Below the pieces are notes generated by a model. It was not told the DNA's origin, ran no database searches, and saw only the letters and a program-made list of their open reading frames with translations. From an uncultured Roseburia sp. (GTDB lineage Bacteria > Bacillota > Clostridia > Lachnospirales > Lachnospiraceae), in NCBI GenBank assembly GCA_947649645.1, contig CANSSP010000016.1, positions 1 through 64,000 on the forward strand: DNA of 64,000 nucleotides, given 5' to 3'. Positions 9,671 through 18,631 of the stretch are shown one piece after another. The translations under genes were made by a program, and so were the position numbers. Position 1 is the first letter of the stretch. Every line of letters begins with the position of its first letter.

Positions 9671-9740
9671 CCGCCAAACACAAGTCCGCTCTGCGGCGAA
9701 GCAGCGCCAGAATCCCGCAGAGCGGGCTTGTGTTTGGCGG
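9671..9740. repeat. 26-bp inverted repeat (long hairpin)
   Basis: Left arm 9671-9696 and right arm 9715-9740 are complementary at 25 of 26 positions, the exception being a G-T pair, with an 18-nt loop. It lies 41 nt after the antiporter stop and before a minus-strand unit that ends at 9760. It could be a bidirectional terminator without a T tract or a small palindromic repetitive element. I see no second copy in this window. Confidence 0.8.
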
Positions 9741-9759
9741 CAGCTCACCGAAACTTCTG

Positions 9760-9897
9760 TCATACCCGCTCATTCGGCGTTACTTTTCGTATATAAACAG
9801 CTGTGGCAGGCAGTGCGCAGACACAGATCGCCGTGTAAAAATCCCATACCGACATTTTCGGCACCGCATAAACGAAGAGGGATACGGCAGTCCTCAT
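9760..9897 (-). CDS. Possible small membrane peptide overlapping the regulator stop
   Basis: 45 codons. The ATG (9895-9897) overlaps the stop of the AraC-type gene in an ATGA arrangement, which suggests translational coupling. Residues about 4-38 are mostly hydrophobic and end in a basic/polar tail. I do not recognise the family. It could be a real small protein or the remnant of a longer membrane protein. Without homologues it stays tentative. Confidence 0.35.
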   Translation of the reverse strand: MRTAVSLFVYAVPKMSVWDFYTAICVCALPATAVYIRKVTPNERV

Positions 9898-10745
9898 TCC
9901 TGTTTTCTGATCACCGGAACCCACACTTCATATTGCGCATTTTCCGGATCCGGACTGAGATACACTTCGATATCGGGTGCATTTCCGTATTCATACCCAG
10001 ATGTCGGAAGCCATTCCGCCACAATGCGCTCCTGAAGCTTCTGAATGGACTGGTTTGTTCCCGAACCTGGAAAAACTGCCCACAAAGCCGCCGGAACGAT
10101 ATACTCTTCAAACTCGTCCGCCGGTTCTGTACTCGAAACGGCAATAAAATATTTCCATTGCTCCCCGTCCCGGCAGACACTCATGCCCAGAAGACCCATA
10201 GGCGGCGTATTCATTTTTCCTGACAGCTTCTGAATCGTCCCGTCCGATACTGCCCGCTCCCACATGGTGGGAACAACCGCAAAATTCTTCTCCAGCTCCG
10301 TGGAAAGCGGGGCAGATATCCCGACAATCCGGAACGCTTCTTTTGATTCAATCCGATAATTCATCTCTTCAGCTCCTTTCACAATCACCTTAAATACAAG
10401 AGGCGGAAAAGATTTTACAGATACGCCCCCGCTTTTTACTGCAGACGGAGCAATCCCATGAACAGATTGAAACGCCCTGTTAAACGCCGTAGGAGAACTG
10501 TATCCGTATTTTAAAGCAATATCGATGATTTTTTCTGTCCCATCCGCCAGCTCTACGGCGGCAAGAGACATTTTTCTCCTGCGAAGATACTCCGAAAGCG
10601 GAACGCCTGCCATATATGTAAACATCCGCTGAAAATGATAGGAAGAACAGCAGGCAATTTTCCCGATCTGTTCATAATCCACCTCATCGGTCAGGTGCTC
10701 CTCTATATAGGCAATCGCATTGTTCAGCCTTTCAATCCATTCCAT
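9894..10745 (-). CDS. AraC-family regulator with GyrI-like effector domain
   Basis: 283 residues. Residues 1-105 are an N-terminal AraC/XylS double helix-turn-helix (YHFQRMFTYMAGVPLSEYLR, then a second motif containing YGYSSPTAFNRAFQ). Residues about 125-283 resemble the GyrI-like small-molecule-binding domain, as in Rob/SoxS-type multidrug sensors, with the typical ending VEVYLSPDPENAQYEVWVPV-like (here IEVYLSPDP and YEVWVPV). This architecture usually senses hydrophobic compounds and activates efflux or detoxification genes. Its target is not evident; the neighbouring antiporter is on the other strand. A GGGAGG ribosome site precedes the ATG. Confidence 0.88.
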   Translation of the reverse strand: MEWIERLNNAIAYIEEHLTDEVDYEQIGKIACCSSYHFQRMFTYMAGVPLSEYLRRRKMSLAAVELADGTEKIIDIALKYGYSSPTAFNRAFQSVHGIAPSAVKSGGVSVKSFPPLVFKVIVKGAEEMNYRIESKEAFRIVGISAPLSTELEKNFAVVPTMWERAVSDGTIQKLSGKMNTPPMGLLGMSVCRDGEQWKYFIAVSSTEPADEFEEYIVPAALWAVFPGSGTNQSIQKLQERIVAEWLPTSGYEYGNAPDIEVYLSPDPENAQYEVWVPVIRKQE

Positions 10746-10918
10746 TTTCTATTTCCTCCCTGTCAGAATACATTATACAAACCAGCTTTTCCATTTTCCT
10801 CTCATTTTCTGCACGAAAAAGAGAGCCATCCACATAAACCAGAAAATACACACCGTCTGTCCCGTGTTCTATATGTATCCTCGCAAAAATACATCCCGAA
10901 AAATCTCTTTCAGAATCG

Positions 10919-11236
10919 CTACTCCAGATAGGCACCAGAATAGTAAGGAATTGTAATATACTGACCAACGTGAATATCATTTTCCAGAATATGATTGACA
11001 GAACAGATCTCCGCAATATAATCCGCCATACTGCCGCACTCTTCTGTGATATATGTGTCAGCTATCTTCCAGAGAGTATCCCCTTCTTTTACCTGTACAC
11101 TCGTATAGTATTTATAGGAGCATTCGGCAGATGCAGCCTGGGCATTCTGCGAACAGAGAAACAATGTGCCAATAACCACAACAACAATTGCTCCGACAAG
11201 TAAAATCAGTGCCGTCTTCTTTTTCCCACCCATCAT
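10919..11236 (-). CDS. YneA-like LysM protein, probable SOS division inhibitor
   Basis: 105 residues. A basic N-terminus (MGGKKK) precedes one transmembrane segment (about 9-27) and an extracytoplasmic LysM domain (KEGDTLWKIADTYI to HVGQYITIPY). In Bacillus subtilis yneA has this architecture, sits divergent to lexA, and delays division during DNA damage. The same arrangement occurs here. The upstream promoter (TTGACA 11330-11335, 17 nt, TATTCT 11307-11312 on the minus strand) has an SOS box lying across its -35 end and spacer. The location and SOS control make the YneA role likely, but sequence identity in this family is low. A G-rich site precedes the ATG. Confidence 0.75.
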   Translation of the reverse strand: MMGGKKKTALILLVGAIVVVVIGTLFLCSQNAQAASAECSYKYYTSVQVKEGDTLWKIADTYITEECGSMADYIAEICSVNHILENDIHVGQYITIPYYSGAYLE

Positions 11237-11317
11237 CTTATTATATCCCCCCAGTGTCTTATTATTTCCACAACAATTTGCGGATCTGTCATTTATTTTC
11301 TATCCCAGAATATTATA

Positions 11318-11371
11318 AGAACATTTGTTTGTCAAGATATATTTCGAACAAATTTTCGGAATATATGTTTG
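11318..11371. promoter_or_regulatory. Three LexA (SOS) boxes between yneA-like gene and lexA
   Basis: The Gram-positive SOS consensus is CGAACRNRYGTTYG. Box 1 at 11318-11331 reads AGAACATTTGTTTG, box 2 at 11345-11358 reads CGAACAAATTTTCG, and box 3 at 11358-11371 reads GGAATATATGTTTG. Box 1 overlaps the minus-strand promoter of the LysM gene. Box 3 overlaps the -35 of the lexA promoter. This supports autorepression by LexA and joint control of both genes. Confidence 0.85.
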
Positions 11372-11397
11372 CAATTCAGTTTAAAATATGTTATAAT
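11369..11397 (+). promoter_or_regulatory. lexA promoter
   Basis: TTGCAA (11369-11374), 17 nt, TATAAT (11392-11397). The -35 shares bases with SOS box 3. Confidence 0.7.
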
Positions 11398-11447
11398 GGG
11401 GGAAGATCAGATTAATGTTATCGAATACATTGACAGGAGGCGTCTAC

Positions 11448-12065
11448 ATGGCATATGGCAAGATAAGCGCAAAGCAAAAGGAGATTCTGGAATTTATCAA
11501 ACAGGAGATTTTAAACAGGGGATATCCGCCCGCAGTCCGCGAGATCTGTGAGGCGGTCGGTCTGAAATCCACCTCATCGGTACACTCACATCTTGAGACG
11601 CTGGAGAAAAACGGCTATATTCGGAGAGATCCGACAAAACCACGTGCGATCGAGATTATCGATGACAATTTCAATCTCACCAGACGCGAAGTCGTCAATG
11701 TGCCTGTGATCGGGAGCGTCGCCGCAGGCCAGCCGCTTCTGGCTGTTGAAAATATCGAAAATTACTTTCCGATTCCGGCAGAACTTATGCCAAATACGGA
11801 TGCTTTTATGCTTCATGTAAAGGGAGAAAGCATGATCAATGCCGGCATTCTCGACGGAGATCAGATCCTGGTTCAGCAGCAATCCGATGTGAGAAACGGT
11901 GATATTGTAGTTGCCTTGATAGAAGATTCGGCTACCGTCAAGACATTTTATAAAGAAGACGGCCACATACGTCTGCAGCCTGAAAATGATACGATGGATC
12001 CCATCATCGTAGAAGACTGTACCATTCTCGGAAAAGTATTTGGCGTGTTCCGCCTCTTTTCCTGA
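11448..12065 (+). CDS. lexA: LexA, SOS-response transcriptional repressor
   Basis: 205 residues. Residues 1-70 are the winged helix ([33 protein letters not shown]). Residues about 83-205 are the S24 latent peptidase. The self-cleavage bond is Ala93-Gly94 (VAAGQP), with Ser128 (GESM) and Lys165 (ATVKTF) as the catalytic pair. RecA filaments trigger cleavage after DNA damage. The ATG at 11448 follows AGGAGG by 7 nt. It is transcribed divergently from the YneA-like gene and has three SOS boxes upstream. Confidence 0.97.
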   Translation: MAYGKISAKQKEILEFIKQEILNRGYPPAVREICEAVGLKSTSSVHSHLETLEKNGYIRRDPTKPRAIEIIDDNFNLTRREVVNVPVIGSVAAGQPLLAVENIENYFPIPAELMPNTDAFMLHVKGESMINAGILDGDQILVQQQSDVRNGDIVVALIEDSATVKTFYKEDGHIRLQPENDTMDPIIVEDCTILGKVFGVFRLFS

Positions 12066-12295
12066 AAACCCATGCCAGCTTTCCGGCACCGGAATCTATA
12101 ACAGAAGATTTCGCAGGTTCTCTGGCAGATTACACACAGACCGCATTGCATCCTGTCGCCGCGCTGATTCTGCATGGCCGGGCGCGGAGTCCGCAGCAAA
12201 ACGCAGACTCTTAAGTGTAATAATCAGTACCCTTATGGTAATTAAAATGCCAAAAAATCCTGCCATGCCATCCCCGCATGATATATGACGCTGTC

Positions 12296-12326
12296 TGCTG
12301 CGGGCCGCCTTTACGTCCCCGCAGCA
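12296..12326. terminator. Hairpin between convergent lexA and rsfS
   Basis: A 9-bp G+C-rich stem (12296-12304 with 12318-12326) lies about 40 nt after the rsfS stop and 230 nt after lexA. No T run follows on either side. Nothing else is recognisable in the 301-nt gap 12066-12366. Confidence 0.35.
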
Positions 12327-12366
12327 ATACAATTCTGTTTCTGGCGAGGCATACATCGCTTTACTC

Positions 12367-12714
12367 TCAGTCCTCTTTCAGATCAACGACTTTTCCGTCT
12401 CCCCAGATTCGTTCCAGATCATAAAACGCACGGTCTTCTCTGGAAAAAATATGAATGATGATATCACCGTAATCCATAAGAATCCAGGTTGATTTTGAAT
12501 TTCCTTCGATCTGTTTTACATTAAGTCCCGCTTTAAAGAGCGCCTCGTCTGCCGCATCCCGCATCGCCTGAATCTGGTTCAGATTCGTTCCGCCTGCAAT
12601 CACAAAAAAATCGGCAATCGGCGATAGCTCACGGATATCTATTACTTTTATATCTTCTGCCTTGCGCTCACTCAGCGCGGCGGCAGCAATTTTGCAGTAT
12701 TCTTCCGATGTCAT
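12367..12714 (-). CDS. rsfS: Ribosomal silencing factor RsfS
   Basis: 115 residues, the usual length for this family. It binds L14 on the 50S subunit and blocks subunit joining when nutrients are scarce. The Iojap fold is seen in IKVIDIRELSPIADFFVIAGG, the segment STWILMDYGDIIIHIF, and the C-terminal YDLERIWGD. The ATG overlaps the yqeK stop by 4 nt, so the two are translationally coupled. Confidence 0.95.
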   Translation of the reverse strand: MTSEEYCKIAAAALSERKAEDIKVIDIRELSPIADFFVIAGGTNLNQIQAMRDAADEALFKAGLNVKQIEGNSKSTWILMDYGDIIIHIFSREDRAFYDLERIWGDGKVVDLKED

Positions 12715-13295
12715 AATTCGTTCCTCTCTTTCTGATACTGTCTGTAAAATTCATATGTCATCTTTGTGACCGGATCAATGGAACCGCCTCTCCCAGACAG
12801 ATGCCGGAGTGTATCAGATAAAATCTGAGCCATACAGGCGTTTAAGTCCGCAAACGCGAGTCTGCGCACCTCATCCAGATTGGGCGCCTTATCGCGCAGC
12901 GGCTCTATATAATCCGCAATATAAATGATTTTGTCAAGAACACTCATATCCGGTTCTCCGGTCGTGTGAACCTTTATCGCGTGCAGGATACCCGGGTCGC
13001 TGACCCCGTATTCTGTCTCCGCCAGAAAGGCTCCCAGTTTGGCATGAAGAAGATACGGGCTCTCCATTTCGATGCCGGTAATCGGGAGATCATTCTTCTC
13101 ACACATTCTGATCTTTTCGTGATTGGGAATACACTTGGCACAATCATGGAGCAGCCCCGCCAGCATCGCCCGTTCTACCGGAAAACCATGCGCCATGGCA
13201 AGGCAACCGGCCGTATACATAACGCCTCTGGTATGTTCATAGCGTCCTTTGTCCAGCTTTTTTTTCAGTCGTTTGCGTATTTCATTCTGTTCCAT
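12711..13295 (-). CDS. yqeK: HD-domain hydrolase YqeK (Ap4A hydrolase family)
   Basis: 194 residues. The HD fold has a first His in YEHTRGVMYTA, the HD pair in AGLLHDCAK, a further His in AIKVHTTGEP and Asp in IIYIADYIEP. YqeK homologues hydrolyse diadenosine tetraphosphate symmetrically to two ADP. The ATG at 13295 has a GGAGGG site. A longer open frame upstream overlaps nadD and is not used. It lies in the typical order nadD-yqeK-rsfS. Confidence 0.92.
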   Translation of the reverse strand: MEQNEIRKRLKKKLDKGRYEHTRGVMYTAGCLAMAHGFPVERAMLAGLLHDCAKCIPNHEKIRMCEKNDLPITGIEMESPYLLHAKLGAFLAETEYGVSDPGILHAIKVHTTGEPDMSVLDKIIYIADYIEPLRDKAPNLDEVRRLAFADLNACMAQILSDTLRHLSGRGGSIDPVTKMTYEFYRQYQKERNEL

Positions 13296-13318
13296 ATTTC
13301 CCTCCACAAGACAGTCTG

Positions 13319-13954
13319 TTACGATTTTCGGTACAACCCATGATTTCTGATATATTCCTCTACTTTCGGAGGAAGATGATCGAAAGTCTGTCTGCCTCCG
13401 GCCACCGCATCTCTGAGAATGGTAGAAGAAATATCCGTCTTCCCGCCTGTAAGCGGGCGGATATCTGCCTGAAACAGCTTCTTTATTTCTTCGATTTTCT
13501 TCCCGATCTGCATAAGATCCATGTGGTCGCGTACTGCCACAAGTATCACTGCCTTTTGCGCAATAATCTCCGGATGACGCCACTGTTCGAAATAATCAAG
13601 CGAATCTGCTCCCATAATAAAATAAAAATGTGTCCGGGGGTACTGTTCCGTAAGCATGGTCATCGTCAGATATGTGTAACTGACTGTCTGGCTTTCGATT
13701 TCCATACGGGACAGCCGAAATGCGCGATAATCCTCAATAGCGAGCTCCACCATTCTGGCCCGGTCCTCCGCCGGCGTCATGTCTGATTCCGCTTTATTAG
13801 GGGAATGCCCTGCCGGAATAAACCAGACTTCATCCAGATCATATTCTGCCATGGCATTGAACGCAATGTTGATATGCCCCATATGAATCGGGTCAAAACT
13901 TCCGCCCAATATCCCGATCCTCTCATATTTTCCGGAAACTTTTTCGCTCTGCAC
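13319..13954 (-). CDS. nadD: Nicotinate-nucleotide adenylyltransferase
   Basis: 211 residues. It makes deamido-NAD from nicotinate mononucleotide and ATP. It has the nucleotidyltransferase motif GGSFDPIHMGH and the C-terminal ISSTILRDAV, matching the ISxTxxR signature. Start choice: two GTG codons lie 6 nt apart. The second (13952-13954) sits 7 nt after AGGAGG, whereas the first leaves only 1 nt, so I use the second. It is 12 nt after yhbY and 23 nt before yqeK. Confidence 0.93.
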   Translation of the reverse strand: MQSEKVSGKYERIGILGGSFDPIHMGHINIAFNAMAEYDLDEVWFIPAGHSPNKAESDMTPAEDRARMVELAIEDYRAFRLSRMEIESQTVSYTYLTMTMLTEQYPRTHFYFIMGADSLDYFEQWRHPEIIAQKAVILVAVRDHMDLMQIGKKIEEIKKLFQADIRPLTGGKTDISSTILRDAVAGGRQTFDHLPPKVEEYIRNHGLYRKS

Positions 13955-13966
13955 TGACACTCCTCC

Positions 13967-14263
13967 TTATTTCGGAAGCACAAACCGGGAATTTTTCTTT
14001 GCCTGTCGGAATATAATTATTTTTTTTCCGATCACCTTGACAACCCCTGCATGTGTGCGCTCTGCAATCATATCCGCAAGCTCTCCCGGATCATCCGCAC
14101 AATTTTTTAATACGGATATTTTGATCAGTTCTCTCTTTTCCAACGCTTCACTGAGCGCATTGATGATTTCCGGTGTAAGACTGGCTTTTCCAATCTGAAA
14201 AATAGGCTCCAGTGTATTTGCCTGACTGCCCAGATATGCACGCTGTTTACTCGTTAATTCCAT
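13967..14263 (-). CDS. yhbY: YhbY/CRS1-YhbY RNA-binding protein
   Basis: 98 residues. The KH-like CRM fold binds pre-50S ribosomes. It starts MELTSKQRAYLGSQA and has the central GKASLTPEIINAL, ELIKISVLKN and the GKKIIIFR strand. A GGAG site precedes the ATG at 14263. A start 4 codons upstream is possible but has weaker spacing. It is the first gene of the yhbY-nadD-yqeK-rsfS run and follows a structured gap after obgE. Confidence 0.93.
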   Translation of the reverse strand: MELTSKQRAYLGSQANTLEPIFQIGKASLTPEIINALSEALEKRELIKISVLKNCADDPGELADMIAERTHAGVVKVIGKKIIIFRQAKKNSRFVLPK

Positions 14264-14280
14264 AATTTTCTCCATATTCC

Positions 14281-14337
14281 GCGCTGCATTTACACATTGA
14301 CGAGACTGTGACAGGCCTAAAAAAGGCTTTGCAGCGC
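14281..14337. other. Structured intergenic element between obgE and yhbY
   Basis: An 8-bp outer stem (14281-14288 with 14330-14337) encloses a smaller inner hairpin around an A-run (AGGCC/GGCTT). It lies in the 124-nt gap upstream of yhbY. It may be a terminator or attenuator, or a leader structure. No family is recognised. Confidence 0.4.
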
Positions 14338-14387
14338 ACAGACACAGCTCCCGCGATTGAACATTCCATTTTCAATCTTATTTCTCT

Positions 14388-15728
<1,341 letters not shown>

Positions 15729-15791
15729 TCAGATCAGAAGAAAGACCGGATCTCTTCATGTCCGGGCATGACACCTCTCTTCATCCCCCTG

Positions 15792-15836
15792 TGCACAATA
15801 AGACCCGGCTATTATCATAGTCGGGCCTGCTGTGCA
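15792..15836. other. Stem-loop between rpmA and obgE
   Basis: Outer arms TGCACA (15792-15797) and TGTGCA (15831-15836) enclose a second stem of nine positions with one mismatch (CCCG and CTAT halves) and a tetraloop. It begins 3 nt after the rpmA stop on the minus strand. There is no T tract. It may be a processing site or partial terminator that sets the ratio of L27 to Obg. Confidence 0.45.
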
Positions 15837-15838
15837 TC

Positions 15839-16123
15839 TTATTCAGCTACTGGATAAACGGAAGCCTGTTTCTTGTCTCTTCCCTTTCTCTCGAATCTTA
15901 AGATACCATCTTTCAATGCAAATAAGGTGTCATCGCCGCCGATCCCTACATTTACACCCGGATGAATCTTCGTTCCTCGCTGTCTGTATAAAATATTTCC
16001 AGCTTTCACGAACTGTCCGTCTGCTCTCTTGGCGCCCAATCTCTTAGACTCAGAGTCACGGCCGTTCTTGGTAGAACCCACTCCCTTTTTATGAGCAAAA
16101 AACTGAAGGTTCATATTTAACAT
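15839..16123 (-). CDS. rpmA: 50S ribosomal protein L27 with cleavable N-terminal extension
   Basis: 94 residues. It begins [16 protein letters not shown]. The nine residues up to LQFF are the Firmicutes-specific leader that Prp removes between Phe and Ala, exposing the L27 N-terminus that reaches the peptidyl-transferase centre. The conserved [15 protein letters not shown] follows. An AGGAGG site lies 8 nt before the ATG. The Prp gene is immediately upstream. Confidence 0.97.
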   Translation of the reverse strand: MLNMNLQFFAHKKGVGSTKNGRDSESKRLGAKRADGQFVKAGNILYRQRGTKIHPGVNVGIGGDDTLFALKDGILRFERKGRDKKQASVYPVAE

Positions 16124-16126
16124 GTC

Positions 16127-16456
16127 CTACACCTCCTTGAAATTCAGAATGACATAATCACTTCCATATGTGTGCTGTATTCCCTGCAGTCCCAGAACCA
16201 GAGACCTCATCAGAAGTCCGCCGTCGTGCCCCGGCACTTTCTGAAACCGCAGTACAATCCTGCCGCTGTTCTCGTCAGAATCTACCGTAAAATCTTCTGC
16301 GGTGTACTCCTCCAGAGCATTGACCGTATTGATTACCAGGGCGGAAATCCCCGCGCAGACGATATCCTCCCCTTTTACGGCATATCCGGCATGTCCGGCG
16401 CACTCAAAACCGAGATACGCCCCGCTGCGGTCCTTATAAACCGTTATCCTTGTCAT
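16127..16456 (-). CDS. prp: Ribosomal-processing cysteine protease Prp
   Basis: 109 residues. It cleaves the N-terminal extension of L27. The catalytic pair known from Staphylococcus aureus is present at the same positions: His22 (CAGHAGYA) and Cys34 (DIVCAGIS). It sits between rplU and rpmA, the usual order, 3 nt before the L27 gene, so protease and substrate are co-transcribed. Formerly called YsxB or DUF464. Confidence 0.96.
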   Translation of the reverse strand: MTRITVYKDRSGAYLGFECAGHAGYAVKGEDIVCAGISALVINTVNALEEYTAEDFTVDSDENSGRIVLRFQKVPGHDGGLLMRSLVLGLQGIQHTYGSDYVILNFKEV

Positions 16457-16472
16457 AACCGCATCCGGCCGC

Positions 16473-16778
16473 TTACGCGTTGATCTTTTCGATCTTAACC
16501 TTTGTAAACGACTGTCTGTGACCCATTTTCTTGTGATAACCGGTTTTTCTCTTGTACTTGTAGACGATGATCTTTTTGCCCCTGCCCTCTTTTACGACAG
16601 ACGCTTCCACCGATGCACCTGCTACATCCTCTCCGACTCTGATTCCGTTATCGGACACAGCCAATACCTGATCAAACGTTACCTTCTCACCGGCCTCGAC
16701 ACCAAGCTTTTCAATGGTAATGATATCGCCCTCGGATACTTTGTACTGTTTACCGCCTGTTGCTATGATCGCGTACAT
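16473..16778 (-). CDS. rplU: 50S ribosomal protein L21
   Basis: 101 residues. It starts [14 protein letters not shown] and has the C-terminal [14 protein letters not shown] signature. It is the first gene of the rplU-prp-rpmA-obgE operon, with an AGGAGG site 7 nt before the ATG and a structured leader upstream. Confidence 0.97.
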   Translation of the reverse strand: MYAIIATGGKQYKVSEGDIITIEKLGVEAGEKVTFDQVLAVSDNGIRVGEDVAGASVEASVVKEGRGKKIIVYKYKRKTGYHKKMGHRQSFTKVKIEKINA

Positions 16779-16862
16779 GTGGCACCTCCTATTTTATCAT
16801 TACTCGCCAGTTATGGTGCTGTCCTTTCCGGACAGTCTTTCAACCTCACTGCGCGGCATACC
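16779..16862 (-). promoter_or_regulatory. Probable L21 leader RNA
   Basis: An 84-nt untranslated leader with a CTGTCC/GGACAG hairpin near its middle. Firmicutes rplU operons commonly carry an autoregulatory L21 leader; position and size agree. I could not compare it with the family model. Confidence 0.5.
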
Positions 16863-16867
16863 GTGTT

Positions 16868-16896
16868 ATTTTATCATATGATTTTTCAAACGTCAA
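16868..16896 (-). promoter_or_regulatory. Promoter of the rplU operon
   Basis: TTGACG (16891-16896), 17 nt, TAAAAT (16868-16873) on the minus strand. The -35 lies inside the last codons of the upstream MATE gene. Confidence 0.65.
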
Positions 16897-18310
16897 CCTG
16901 TTTTCCCGTATTTTCCGCAAGCTGCGCATCTCCGGCCGGATCATTGCCAAACAGATCATCTCTGGTAATATTGTTGAGCCATTTCCCGCTCCGATAATGG
17001 TGAAGTACCCACGGCCATTTTACAAACTCATCCGTACAGAGCAGAAAATAGACCCACATCACGGGAAGCTTTAAAACAAACGCTGCAAAAAAACCGAGCG
17101 GCACCGCATAACACCACATATCGACGGTATCACAGATAAAACCGAAACGGCTGTCTCCTCCCGCCCTGAACACTCCGACAATCAGTGTCGTGTTTACAGC
17201 GGCTCCCATTACATAATAAGCGTTGATAAGCAGCATATATTTTAAATAGTACATCGCCTGATCCGAAAGCGACGCGTACCGCAGGACAACCGGCATCACT
17301 GCAAGAATAATAAGACCTCCGGCGATCCCCGTGATGACAGTGAGCTTCATCAGCTTTTTCGCACCGTCTTTCGCTTCCGCCGGCTTGTTTTCTCCGATGA
17401 TCTTTCCGAGCAGGATGCCGCCGGCACTCGCCGTCCCAAAACACAGAATCGTTCCGAAATTGCGCACAACGATGACAAACGAATTGGCCGCCACTGCATC
17501 CGTCCCCAGATGACCGATAATCACAGAGTACATCGAAAACGCCACGCTCCAGGCGATATCGTTTCCCAGCGCCGGCAGGGACAGCCGGACAAAGTCCGAA
17601 AACAGTACCTTATTTTTTACAAACAGATATTTAAAGTCCAGCTTCACATCCGTATTGTTCATCGATACCACAAAACATGCCATAAGCTCGATCAGCCTTG
17701 ACACGGAGGTTGCAATCGCAACGCCTGCCGCGCCCAGCCTTGGCGCGCCGAAAAAACCGAAAATAAACACCGCGTTCAGCAGGATATTGAGTGAAAACGC
17801 CAGCACGTTCATTGCCGTGCTGATCATCACCTTCCCGATACTCCGTAAAACCGCCAGATAAACCTCGATAATTCCCCAGCAGAGATAACTGACGCTCATA
17901 AACCGCAGATACGAAACACCGATTCCGATCAGTTCTGCATCATTTGTAAACAACCGCATCATCGCCTCCGGAATCAGCAGGGCAGCTCCGGCGAAAAGCA
18001 GCGCAAAACACAGCGAAAAGCGCAGGGCAATACCCTCCACCACCTGAATCGCCCTCATATCTCCTTTTCCGTAATACTGAGCGCAGAGTATTGTCGCCCC
18101 GGTTCCAAGTCCATAAAACACCATAAAAAGCACATTGGCATACTGCGATGCCAGCGACACGGCTGAAATCGATGACTGACCGACATAATTAAGCATGACC
18201 ACATCGGCTGAACTGACCGCCGCACTCAGCAGATTCTGAATCACAATCGGCAGCACCAGCTTAAAAATCTGGCTGTAAAAAGATTCCCCCTCTGTCGTTT
18301 TTGTCTGCAT
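16886..18310 (-). CDS. MATE-family multidrug/toxin efflux transporter
   Basis: 474 residues with about 12 hydrophobic segments in two six-helix halves. The first half has LPIVIQNLLSAAVSSADVVM and the second has LSLPALGNDIAWSVAFSMYS, typical of MatE repeats. It is driven by a Na+ or H+ gradient and exports drugs or metabolites. The start at 18310 follows a GGGGAG site; an ATG seven codons upstream has a poorer one. The C-terminal tail carries the rplU -35. It is divergent from the two-gene ABC exporter, and a palindrome overlaps its promoter, so the two efflux systems may be co-regulated. Confidence 0.92.
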   Translation of the reverse strand: MQTKTTEGESFYSQIFKLVLPIVIQNLLSAAVSSADVVMLNYVGQSSISAVSLASQYANVLFMVFYGLGTGATILCAQYYGKGDMRAIQVVEGIALRFSLCFALLFAGAALLIPEAMMRLFTNDAELIGIGVSYLRFMSVSYLCWGIIEVYLAVLRSIGKVMISTAMNVLAFSLNILLNAVFIFGFFGAPRLGAAGVAIATSVSRLIELMACFVVSMNNTDVKLDFKYLFVKNKVLFSDFVRLSLPALGNDIAWSVAFSMYSVIIGHLGTDAVAANSFVIVVRNFGTILCFGTASAGGILLGKIIGENKPAEAKDGAKKLMKLTVITGIAGGLIILAVMPVVLRYASLSDQAMYYLKYMLLINAYYVMGAAVNTTLIVGVFRAGGDSRFGFICDTVDMWCYAVPLGFFAAFVLKLPVMWVYFLLCTDEFVKWPWVLHHYRSGKWLNNITRDDLFGNDPAGDAQLAENTGKQVDV

Positions 18311-18363
18311 AAACGTTCTCCCCTCTGGCATTTTTATCCTGTCCCGAAAAAAACATGGTATAC

Positions 18364-18397
18364 ATCATAGCACACTCCCTCCCGGATTTCAATCCGG
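18364..18397 (-). promoter_or_regulatory. MATE promoter with overlapping palindromic operator
   Basis: On the minus strand TTGAAA (18387-18392), 17 nt, TATGAT (18364-18369). A 16-nt palindrome CCGGATTTCAATCCGG (18382-18397, plus strand) covers the -35, as a repressor site would. Confidence 0.6.
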
Positions 18398-18424
18398 TTA
18401 TCCCTGCAAAAAAAGTTTTTTCTC

Positions 18425-18453
18425 TTGTATCTTTTTCCCCGACCATATAAAAT
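18425..18453 (+). promoter_or_regulatory. Promoter of the ABC exporter pair
   Basis: TTGTAT (18425-18430), 17 nt, TAAAAT (18448-18453), facing away from the MATE promoter. Confidence 0.5.
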
Positions 18454-18631
18454 TAAGAAGATACCCCTGTGCAGACGGATTGGCGCCGCGCCGGTGACAG
18501 ATCGCCATAAGGACTGGACAGCTTTTTTTATACCCGGATTTGTATCGGAGCCCCAAATCCGGTCCGCAGCCCGAAATTCGGGATTCCGGTGCTGCGCCTT
18601 CACAAAACCGGCTCCCGTAATGGAGGATTTT
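18454..18631 (+). promoter_or_regulatory. Structured leader of the ABC exporter operon
   Basis: About 170 nt precede the first ATG. It contains a 9-bp hairpin (18534-18542 with 18554-18562), a second one (CGCAGC 18565-18570 with GCTGCG 18591-18596, inner CCCGAA/TTCGGG) and a possible 13-codon GTG-started peptide near 18470-18511 with only a weak ribosome site. In B. subtilis the related bmrCD genes are controlled by leader-peptide attenuation (bmrB). A similar mechanism here is inference. Confidence 0.4.

Noticed and set aside
10732-11016. A 94-codon minus-strand frame in the gap between the LysM gene and the AraC-type gene
   Set aside because: It begins inside the LysM gene in another frame, overlaps the regulator start, has no ribosome site, and I recognise no family. 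It might be a decayed gene, but support is too weak.
12096-12356. Open frames on both strands in the lexA-rsfS gap
   Set aside because: Low-complexity Arg/Ala-rich products without ribosome sites; the gap looks non-coding.
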